A program made the position numbers and the translations under genes. 14,368 bases of DNA from Treponema sp. Its GTDB lineage: Bacteria > Spirochaetota > Spirochaetia > Treponematales > Breznakiellaceae. The stretch lies in contig JAISTO010000044.1 of NCBI GenBank assembly GCA_031272575.1, forward strand, positions 1-14,368, given 5' to 3'. Of this stretch, positions 1 through 6,039 are shown piece after piece. The notes under the pieces were generated by a model. That model was not told where the DNA came from. It was given only the letters and a program-made list of their open reading frames with translations, and did not search any database. Each line of letters begins with the position of its first letter. The first letter of the stretch is position 1.

Positions 1-20
1 CCCCCCACAGGACTTCGCTC

Positions 21-1394
21 ATGACATACTTCTTCGAAACGTACGGCTGCCAGATGAACTGCGCCGAATCCGCCGCCCTGAAACTCGCCGCTCAGGAGCG
101 CGGCTGGACCGAGGCGGCATCCTCTGACGCAGCCGACCTCATCCTGATCAACACCTGCTCGGTACGCGCAACCGCGGAGCGCCGCGTCGAAGGCCGCCTC
201 GCGCAGTACGAGGCGGCCCGGAAAAAGCGGCCCTTCACGCTTGTGGTGGCAGGCTGCATGGCAGAGCGCCTGGGCGAAACGCTCAAGACCCGCTGGCGGT
301 GTGTCACCGCTGTCATGGGGCCCCGCGCGCGTGACCTCTTCCCGCTCATCCTCGCGCAGACGGAAGCGCGGGGCCCGGGCGCCCCCTTCGAGCCCCCCCC
401 CGCTGACGAAAAGCCCGTCTTCAGTTTCGCGCCAAGCCACACCGGCGGCGGCGAGAGCCCCTTCCGCTCCTACATCCCCGTGATGCATGGGTGCTCCAAC
501 TTCTGCTCGTACTGCATAGTGCCTTACGTACGCGGCCCGGAAGTGTCCCGCCCCCCCGACTCGATCCTGCGCGAAATTCGCGGCGCCGCGGAGAGCGGTG
601 TGCGGGAAATCACCTTACTGGGGCAGAATGTCAACTCGTACCGGTGGGGGAGGGTACAATTCCCCGAACTCCTTAGCCTCGTCGCGGACGCCATCGAGGG
701 GACGCCGCTGCGCTGGGTGCGCTTCCTGTCGAGCCACCCGAAAGACCTCAGTGATGAGACGATCCGCGTCATGGCCGCGCGGCCCTGCTTTTGCCGGCAC
801 CTGCACCTGCCCGTGCAGCACGGCTCGAACCGCATCCTTGCCGCGATGAACCGGCGCTACACCCGCGAGGATTACCTCGCGCTCACCGCGCGCCTGCGCT
901 CCGCCATGCCTGACCTCTCGCTTTCGACCGACATCCTCGTCGGCTTCCCCGGGGAAACCCGCGAGGACCTTGACGCGCTCCTCTCGCTTATGGAGGAAGC
1001 GCGTTTTTCGTACGCGTATATGTATCATTACAATCCGCGCGAGGGCACCGCCGCGTACGCGCTCCCCAACCGCGTAAGCGAAAGCGAAAAACGCGCCCGC
1101 CTCGCCGAAGTCATCGCGCTGCAGAAACGCCACACCCGCGCCTGCCTCGAGGAGCGCATCGGCGCGCGCGCGGGCGCACGAGTACGTGCGCTTGTGGAAC
1201 GCCCCGCCCCCCGCAACCCCGCCGCCGTCCTCGCCCGCACCGAGCGCGACGAGATGGTCGTCTTCCCCGGCTCCCGCTCGCTCATAGGCCGCTTCGTGGA
1301 CGTGCGCCTCGAGGCCCTGCGGGGAAACACGCTGCTGGGCGGGGATTATTCGCCCACTTGCGAAATTGGACCGCCCACTCGTTATTCACTTTGA
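21..1394 (+). CDS. miaB: tRNA-2-methylthio-N6-dimethylallyladenosine synthase MiaB
   Basis: A cytoplasmic radical-SAM methylthiotransferase that converts i6A37 to ms2i6A37 in tRNAs reading UNN codons, using two [4Fe-4S] clusters and SAM. The 457-residue protein has the family's three parts in order. The N-terminal UPF0004 domain has cluster cysteines at C10 (ETYGCQMN), C46 (NTCSVR) and C79 (AGCMAER). The radical-SAM core has the CxxxCxxC motif at C158, C162 and C165 followed by IVPYVRG. A C-terminal TRAM-like tail runs from about residue 385 to 448. Length is normal for MiaB. The NTCSVR and YCIVPYVRGPE motifs favour MiaB over RimO or MtaB. The ATG start is preceded by AGGA at positions 9-12, a usable ribosome binding site. 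A run of nine C residues at 393-401 encodes the prolines of the linker between the first two domains. Upstream context is outside the window. Confidence 0.96.
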   Translation: MTYFFETYGCQMNCAESAALKLAAQERGWTEAASSDAADLILINTCSVRATAERRVEGRLAQYEAARKKRPFTLVVAGCMAERLGETLKTRWRCVTAVMGPRARDLFPLILAQTEARGPGAPFEPPPADEKPVFSFAPSHTGGGESPFRSYIPVMHGCSNFCSYCIVPYVRGPEVSRPPDSILREIRGAAESGVREITLLGQNVNSYRWGRVQFPELLSLVADAIEGTPLRWVRFLSSHPKDLSDETIRVMAARPCFCRHLHLPVQHGSNRILAAMNRRYTREDYLALTARLRSAMPDLSLSTDILVGFPGETREDLDALLSLMEEARFSYAYMYHYNPREGTAAYALPNRVSESEKRARLAEVIALQKRHTRACLEERIGARAGARVRALVERPAPRNPAAVLARTERDEMVVFPGSRSLIGRFVDVRLEALRGNTLLGGDYSPTCEIGPPTRYSL

Positions 1395-1447
1395 AACCAA
1401 CCGCGATAATCATCGGTAAGCGGAATGACGCCCCCTGCCCCCCCATC

Positions 1448-1476
1448 TTGTGTAAAAACGCGGAATTTGCTATAAT
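1448..1476 (+). promoter_or_regulatory. Sigma-70-type promoter giving a leaderless DUF721 mRNA
   Basis: A perfect TATAAT -10 hexamer lies at 1471-1476, with TTGTGT at 1448-1453 as -35 (3 of 6 matches) and a 17-bp spacer. The usual start point, 7 nt past the -10, is 1483, the first base of the GTG start codon of the next gene. No Shine-Dalgarno sequence lies at a usable distance from that GTG. Confidence 0.65.
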
Positions 1477-1482
1477 GTCATT

Positions 1483-1815
1483 GTGAAAACTGCCGGGGAA
1501 GCCCTTACGGAATTATTGCAAAAACAGTTCGGCGCCTCGTTTTTGGAAAAGGCGCGCGCCTGTGCGGATTTTTGTTCCGCATGGCCTGCGTTGACTGATG
1601 CGGTGGGCATCGGCGAGGCGGGCGCGCACTCGCGTGTAAACGACATCAAAAAAGGCATACTCGAAATTGAAACCGATCATCCCGGGTGGAAACAGATTCT
1701 GCTTACAAAACAACGGGCGCTCCTCGCGCTCGTGCAGCAGGACTTTCCCGCGCTGAAGGTAAAGGGCATAGTTTTCTGGTTAAAAAATGACGGATCTACA
1801 AGTCGTCCCGCTTGA
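1483..1815 (+). CDS. DUF721 (DciA-like) small protein
   Basis: A 110-residue protein of the DUF721 family, which includes DciA, the ancestral loader/operator of the replicative helicase DnaB. What is seen: an N-terminal helix (GEALTELLQKQFG), the family's conserved central tryptophan (SAWPAL, about residue 35), a basic turn around HSRVNDIKKG, then the alternating ILEIETDHPGWKQILL pattern and a closing KVKGIVFWL strand, as in DciA N-terminal KH-like folds. Family members are commonly 90-160 residues. The GTG start is chosen because it precedes the conserved helix directly and coincides with the predicted transcription start. It lies 88 nt after miaB with its own promoter. Its last 20 nt overlap the 3' end of the convergent gerMN gene. 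The helicase-loading role is inferred from the family; the assignment as DUF721 is from pattern only. Confidence 0.7.
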   Translation: MKTAGEALTELLQKQFGASFLEKARACADFCSAWPALTDAVGIGEAGAHSRVNDIKKGILEIETDHPGWKQILLTKQRALLALVQQDFPALKVKGIVFWLKNDGSTSRPA

Positions 1816-2677
1816 GGGGCCTGCCTATAGGCATACTTTCGCCGAGAAAATCGATGGTTTTTCCTTCGATAAGAATTTGCACTGACGAGACCGAGGGAAA
1901 CTCTGTGGCTGTCCATACGACCTGTTTTATCTGGCCTTCGTAGCCGGGGGCGCCGTCAGTATTAAAAAGAAAATCCTCGCTCACATTCAGATAGGCGATG
2001 TTGTTCCGTATAGACACGCTGAGCACTTTTGTTTCTGGCGGAATAAGAGTAATGTATCCCTTGCGCTTCTCTTCCGCATTGGGCCCCGCGATGATTGCGC
2101 GGATACACTCGCCGAGCGGCGCGCCCGAGTCGGGCAGTTTCCGCGAACTTTTTACCGGAAAAATTTCTCCATCGCCGGGGTCCACTCTTATGAAGTAGAG
2201 AACCCGCTCGCGTTGGAGGGGCGCGGGAGGAGTCTCTGCCGCCGCGGGCTTCGCCGCCGCGATTTCCTGCGGCGCGGGCGCGGGCTCCACGGGCGGCGCG
2301 GGCGCGGGTTCCGCGGGAGGCGCCTCGGCGGCGGCCGGCAGGGAAGCCTGCTCCGCAGGAGCGGCAGGAGCGGGCGGTTCAGCGGAAACCCGCGGCGCTG
2401 GAGGAGGCGCATCTGCCCTGGGCGCGGCCGCCGTGCCGGCGTCAGGGGGCCGCTGCGTAAGATGGTTACGCTTAGCGTTGAAGGTGTCGATCAGATCCTG
2501 AATGTTGCTGAATATCGCTTTCCGCTGTACAAAAAAAAGAATCCCCACCACGGTAAAAAACGCCAGCCAGAAATACGGCACGAAGGACCGCTGCTTTTTT
2601 TTCAGCATGGCTTTCGTCCTCGCCCTGGGCCGGGGAGCTTTTTTTTCAGATGTTTTTTTTTCTGCTTGTTTCGCCAT
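1796..2677 (-). CDS. Membrane-anchored GerMN-domain protein
   Basis: A 293-residue single-pass inner-membrane protein. The first 30 residues are very basic and lysine-rich. A hydrophobic segment at about 32-50 (FVPYFWLAFFTVVGILFFV) follows, then a short helix, a long proline/alanine linker at about 78-154 that could span the periplasm, and a C-terminal GerMN (Germane) domain at about 158-280 with the typical LGECIRAIIAGP, LIPPETKVLSVSI and AYLNVSEDF blocks. GerMN domains were named from the Bacillus germination protein GerM and occur widely in non-sporulating bacteria, where they are thought to act in or near the cell wall. The exact role here is unknown. AGGA lies upstream of the ATG, but the same bases form part of a -10-like box, so initiation may be leaderless. 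The first 150 bp contain four homopolymer runs of 8-9 bases. Its 3' end overlaps the convergent DUF721 gene by 20 bp. Confidence 0.82.
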   Translation of the reverse strand: MAKQAEKKTSEKKAPRPRARTKAMLKKKQRSFVPYFWLAFFTVVGILFFVQRKAIFSNIQDLIDTFNAKRNHLTQRPPDAGTAAAPRADAPPPAPRVSAEPPAPAAPAEQASLPAAAEAPPAEPAPAPPVEPAPAPQEIAAAKPAAAETPPAPLQRERVLYFIRVDPGDGEIFPVKSSRKLPDSGAPLGECIRAIIAGPNAEEKRKGYITLIPPETKVLSVSIRNNIAYLNVSEDFLFNTDGAPGYEGQIKQVVWTATEFPSVSSVQILIEGKTIDFLGESMPIGRPLKRDDL

Positions 2678-2683
2678 GCGCTT

Positions 2684-2712
2684 ATCCTAATGAAAGGCGT
2701 CGGTCTTGTCAA
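2684..2712 (-). promoter_or_regulatory. Promoter of the GerMN-domain gene, probably leaderless
   Basis: On the minus strand a consensus TTGACA -35 box occupies 2712-2707, followed by a 17-bp spacer and TAGGAT (4 of 6 matches) at 2689-2684. The expected start point is 2677, the A of the ATG. The -35 lies in the first copy of the 16-bp tandem repeat, and the second copy contains another TTGACA (2728-2723). Confidence 0.55.
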
Positions 2713-2736
2713 GACCGCGCCTTGTCAAGACCGCGG
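2705..2736. repeat. 16-bp tandem duplication spanning the rlmB stop codon
   Basis: Two adjacent copies of a 16-bp unit (cttgtcaagaccgcgc, then the same ending in g) occupy 2705-2720 and 2721-2736. The right copy contains the last codons and TGA of rlmB. The left copy supplies the TTGACA box for the GerMN gene. The bases 2701-2707 and 2711-2717 also form a perfect 7-bp inverted repeat around a 3-nt loop. Confidence 0.85.
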
Positions 2737-3459
2737 CTGCTTTTTTCTCTGGCGGAGAGCCTCGTACATCAGCACACCCGCGGCGACCGACACGTTGAGG
2801 GAATCGAGTTTGCCGAGCGTGGGGATCGACACCAGCGCGTCGCAGCATTCGCGAAGGAGCCGCGAGAGCCCGCTGCCCTCGCCTCCGAGCACGAGCGCGA
2901 TGCGGCCTCTCAGATCGCGCTCCCAAACAACGCCGCCCTCCATGGCCGCGCCGTAAATCCAGAAGCCCGCGTCCTTCAGGGCCGCGATGCTGCGCTGGAG
3001 GTTGGAACTTTCCGCGCGCGGCACCCACGCCGAGGCCCCCGCCGAGGCCCTGGCAATGGCCTCAGCGTGTCCCGCTATGCGCCGCTTCCGCGTTATCACC
3101 AGATCAGCGCCGAACTGCCCGCAGGAGCGGAGTATCGCCCCGTAATTGTAAGGGTCGGTCACTTCATCAAGGATGATGACGAGCGCATCAGGCGTTTTGC
3201 CCAGATCCGCCAGGTACGCCTCGACGCTCGTGTCCGGGCTGCCCGCCTCGCCCTCCGCTTCCAGAACGATGCCCTTGTGTCCGGGGGCCAGCCGGTCGAG
3301 TTCGGCCGTTCCCACGCGGTTCACCGGGACTCTGCGTTTTACGGCGAGCGCCTCGAGCTCCTTCGCGCGGGGGCCCGGCTTGCCGACGAGCAGCGCGGCG
3401 CAGCCCTTCCCCGAGCGGAGCTGCTCTTCTATTGCGTGAAATCCAGAAAGGTAAATCAT
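2725..3459 (-). CDS. rlmB: 23S rRNA 2'-O-ribose methyltransferase, TrmH/SpoU family (RlmB)
   Basis: A 244-residue SPOUT-class methyltransferase that uses SAM to methylate a ribose 2'-OH. RlmB acts on G2251 in the 23S rRNA P loop. What is seen: an N-terminal substrate-binding domain starting with SGFHAIEE and containing HKGIVLEAE (about 61-69), then the three SpoU motifs. Motif 1 is DPYNYGAILRS (102-112) with the catalytic-type Asn and Arg, motif 2 is GGEGSGL (192-198), and motif 3 is IPTLGKLDSLNVSVAAG (212-228). Length is normal for RlmB. TrmH (tRNA Gm18) is less likely because of the N-terminal domain and the LDSLNVSVAAG motif. The ATG has no Shine-Dalgarno sequence but sits at the predicted start of transcription. 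The gene ends 47 nt before the GerMN gene on the same strand. Confidence 0.92.
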   Translation of the reverse strand: MIYLSGFHAIEEQLRSGKGCAALLVGKPGPRAKELEALAVKRRVPVNRVGTAELDRLAPGHKGIVLEAEGEAGSPDTSVEAYLADLGKTPDALVIILDEVTDPYNYGAILRSCGQFGADLVITRKRRIAGHAEAIARASAGASAWVPRAESSNLQRSIAALKDAGFWIYGAAMEGGVVWERDLRGRIALVLGGEGSGLSRLLRECCDALVSIPTLGKLDSLNVSVAAGVLMYEALRQRKKQPRS

Positions 3460-3465
3460 GCAATC

Positions 3466-3494
3466 ATTATGACAAAAAGAAATATATCTTTCTA
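3466..3494 (-). promoter_or_regulatory. Promoter of rlmB, probably leaderless
   Basis: Minus-strand CATAAT (5 of 6 matches) at 3471-3466 and TAGAAA (4 of 6) at 3494-3489 are separated by 17 bp. The expected start is 3459, the A of the rlmB ATG. No purine-rich Shine-Dalgarno sequence is present before the ATG. The surrounding 100 bp are A+T-rich, as expected of a promoter region. Confidence 0.55.
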
Positions 3495-3526
3495 GCAGCC
3501 TGTAGCGCTTTGAATAATTCGATGAA

Positions 3527-3550
3527 AAATTCGCGTGATTTCACGCTTTT
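3527..3550 (-). terminator. Possible weak terminator after the methyltransferase gene
   Basis: A 6-bp stem (gcgtga at 3533-3538 with tcacgc at 3541-3546) has a 2-nt loop. On the minus strand it is followed by gaa and then five T residues. The plus strand also has four T residues right after the stem, so it could act in both directions. The tight loop and short stem make this uncertain. Confidence 0.4.
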
Positions 3551-3564
3551 CGGGATTGGAGTTT

Positions 3565-6039
3565 TTAGAGTAAATTTTGTCTGCCCGCTTGTAGAAGCGG
3601 GCAGGAAAATTTCTCTAAATCCGCCATTATGGTGAGCGTTTCCTTCAGCGCCGCCAGCATTTTCCTGATGTGCGTCAGGTCCTGCGGCCCAAGCATGACA
3701 CCGCCTCTTCTGCGGTACCCGATCCACTTTTCAACCGGCCTATAGGCGCCTATCGTAAAGTCCCACACCTCCCGCGCTATGCCCTCGAAGGTAATGCGGC
3801 CGCTTGCGGGGGCATCCGCCGCCGGACCGGTTTCAATTGTCAGGACGCTGTTTTCAAACCAATACCGTTTAACTACGCCTACCCCTCCCCCCCCTGGCGC
3901 AATAATAATCCCCGCATCATCGGGTACTTTTTTCAGCAGATGCAGATCTATCAGCCTTTGACCGAGCGCGGCGTACTGTTTAAAGACCGCCTCGTCCCGC
4001 GTTATTGGGACGGCGGGCACGTCAGTTTTGAGGAATGCGAGATAGGCGCCGCGGTACACGGGTGAGTAGAGGATCGCGTATATGTAGGCGAGAAGTTCCT
4101 CCGGTGAGGGTTTTACCGAAAAGGCCGCGAAGGGGGCGGCGCTTTCAAAGCGTTCGCTCAGATTGGGGCGGCGAGATGCGCCTCCGCGGCCGTCGACGCA
4201 AAGGTAGAGCGGGGCAATATAAGCGCTGCCGTGCGCCGATTCCAGAAGTATGCTTTCCGCGGGCTTGCCGGAAACAAAGGCCGCGGGAAAATAATCCCTG
4301 CTCAATCCACGTTTGAACAGGAGGCCGACATTGTCCTGCAGATCAAAATGCCGCATAATATCGCAACAGGGGTATGCCAAAAACCTTCGTGACTTTTTTG
4401 AAAGCGAAGTCCACCGCTCGTCAAAGGGCCTATAGGTGATTATTTTGGGGCTGTAATCCGTGAGGATATCTTCTCCCGCGTCAGACAAGCGCCAGTCGCG
4501 GCTGTCTTTTACGCGGTACTTTTTGCGTATCTCTTCCAACGGCTGTTCCTGAAACGAGCGCCGAAGCGCGTCAAGACTCTCCCGCGAGAAGTGCAGAGTG
4601 ACAGCGTCGCAGCCGGTTTTTATGCAGGTACTGGAGCAGGCGAATATATCGGTTATTTTCCAAAAGGTGTCGTAAGTTTTTTTGAGCGAAAAATCTTTCG
4701 GGGAAAACCAGTAATTTTTCGTGTCCAATGGACACACCTGTTTCCAGACAAGATCAGCGAATGCGCTGTGCGCAAGAAATTGAAACTTGTCTTCACGGCC
4801 AAGGATACCCTGTTCAAGCGTAGAAAAATAATAGACGCGCTTTTTCGCTGCCGGCTTTTTCTTTTTCACAAAAAATGATATTTGATTTCCCCGTTTTATA
4901 TTGAAAAGATTTTTATCCGGTTCGCCGCGGTCGGTATCGCCATGCAGATTCAGGATATAGATTTCATCAAAAGTTTCGTACAAATGTTTCCGCATCTGCC
5001 GGTGGACGAATCCGTTGATCCAACTGTTATTCGTAATAATGCCGGCCGCTCCCTGGCCTGCCTGCGCAATCTTCCACTCGGCAAAGCGGATGAATTTGAT
5101 ATAGATGTCGCTGAGCGGTCCAAGATTTTTTTCGTGCAGCCCCTTTTTGTAATCCGGCATAAGAGTCTGGTCGAAGCGGCTTTTTCCCGCCGTCCTTTTG
5201 CCGCCGTACCAGGGCGGGTTTCCCACGACGGCAAGCACCGTCCCTTCCGGAAGCGGGGGAATGCGCGCGGCCTCAGACGTTTCGCTTATATCAAGCGTGT
5301 CTGTCAAATAAATGGCGGGATGCTCTTTTTCATCCAGGATGATTCCTTTTTTCCGCAGACACTGCCTCAGAAAAGTATGCGCGGCAAGGCAGGGGGGCAA
5401 TGAAATTTCAAAACCGTATACATCGTTGAGGAATTTTTCTTTCAGCGATTTTTTCCGCGCGGCATTTTGACCATCGGTCAGTAAAAGATTGATGAGTGAA
5501 TGCAAAAAAGTACCCGTGCCGCAGGCGAAGTCGAGCGTCTTGACATTTTTGGCGGCAAAGCCTTCCTGTGCCCCCAGGCGATCCTGAATCAAAAAATTGA
5601 CAGAACGCACAATAAAATCCGCCGCGGGCGCGGGCGTGTAATAGACGCCGCCCCTTTTTCGATTTTCGGTGCCGCGCAGCCTGTCGAACGCGGCGAGAAA
5701 ATCCTCGTATAAGTAAAAGGCGGTATTCGTCGTGCTGCCGGCGGGCTGGTCAAGAAAAGAATCGCACACGAGCGCCTGCGCGTACATATCGCAGAACTCA
5801 GACAAGGACGTCTCCTCGTTGAGCGCCTGCTTGAATGCGCGGAAGCACCGGTCAAACTGAATATAAAACTGACTGTCCGCGTTTTCAGGGCTGCGCATAA
5901 AATCCCGCAGCGCGCCCGCGCAGGCAGCGCTCCGCTCCGCAAGAGAAACCGCGAAAGCCTTTTGCGCGCCTGACGGCATGCCGTCCGGCGCGGGGGCAGC
6001 GCAGCGTTTAGGGGGACGAGGCGGCCCGGGACTCGTCAC
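3565..6039 (-). CDS. Type ISP-like adenine-specific DNA methyltransferase (no nuclease/helicase part)
   Basis: A SAM-dependent N6-adenine DNA methyltransferase with an attached target-recognition region, about 824 residues from the start chosen here. What is seen, numbered from that start: RKRGGVYYTPAPAADFIV (about 127-144, motif X region), DFACGTGTF (about 170-178, SAM-binding motif I), NPPW (274-277, catalytic motif IV), then NLHGDTDRGEP and a C-terminal part with ITYRPFDERWT like the specificity domain of Type ISP enzymes (LlaGI/LlaBIII). Those enzymes also carry an N-terminal Mrr-type nuclease and a translocase, both absent here. I chose GTG at 6039 because it overlaps the upstream stop (GTGA) and has GGTGGAG before it. 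ATG at 5979 is the main alternative, since the first 20 residues are low-complexity. The gene is visibly more A+T-rich than its neighbours, which suggests transfer. It may be an orphan methylase or a remnant of a restriction system. Confidence 0.85.
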   Translation of the reverse strand: MTSPGPPRPPKRCAAPAPDGMPSGAQKAFAVSLAERSAACAGALRDFMRSPENADSQFYIQFDRCFRAFKQALNEETSLSEFCDMYAQALVCDSFLDQPAGSTTNTAFYLYEDFLAAFDRLRGTENRKRGGVYYTPAPAADFIVRSVNFLIQDRLGAQEGFAAKNVKTLDFACGTGTFLHSLINLLLTDGQNAARKKSLKEKFLNDVYGFEISLPPCLAAHTFLRQCLRKKGIILDEKEHPAIYLTDTLDISETSEAARIPPLPEGTVLAVVGNPPWYGGKRTAGKSRFDQTLMPDYKKGLHEKNLGPLSDIYIKFIRFAEWKIAQAGQGAAGIITNNSWINGFVHRQMRKHLYETFDEIYILNLHGDTDRGEPDKNLFNIKRGNQISFFVKKKKPAAKKRVYYFSTLEQGILGREDKFQFLAHSAFADLVWKQVCPLDTKNYWFSPKDFSLKKTYDTFWKITDIFACSSTCIKTGCDAVTLHFSRESLDALRRSFQEQPLEEIRKKYRVKDSRDWRLSDAGEDILTDYSPKIITYRPFDERWTSLSKKSRRFLAYPCCDIMRHFDLQDNVGLLFKRGLSRDYFPAAFVSGKPAESILLESAHGSAYIAPLYLCVDGRGGASRRPNLSERFESAAPFAAFSVKPSPEELLAYIYAILYSPVYRGAYLAFLKTDVPAVPITRDEAVFKQYAALGQRLIDLHLLKKVPDDAGIIIAPGGGGVGVVKRYWFENSVLTIETGPAADAPASGRITFEGIAREVWDFTIGAYRPVEKWIGYRRRGGVMLGPQDLTHIRKMLAALKETLTIMADLEKFSCPLLQAGRQNLL
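3581..3604. other. Perfect 10-bp hairpin at the 3' end of the methyltransferase gene
   Basis: The arms ctgcccgctt (3581-3590) and aagcgggcag (3595-3604) are exact reverse complements with a 4-nt loop. The hairpin lies in the last codons of the methyltransferase gene, about 14 nt before its stop. No T-run follows it directly on either strand, so it is not a textbook intrinsic terminator. It could protect the mRNA 3' end or work together with the weaker stem at 3533-3546. Confidence 0.7.

Noticed and set aside
1796..1850. TGCCTATAGGCA and nearby bases as a terminator for the DUF721 gene
   Set aside because: The palindrome has no loop and no T-run follows it, and it lies inside the GerMN coding region.
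2213..3495. Two long plus-strand frames opposite the GerMN gene and rlmB
   Set aside because: Both are Arg/Gly/Pro-rich translations of antisense high-GC DNA that run across two well-supported minus-strand genes and their promoter.
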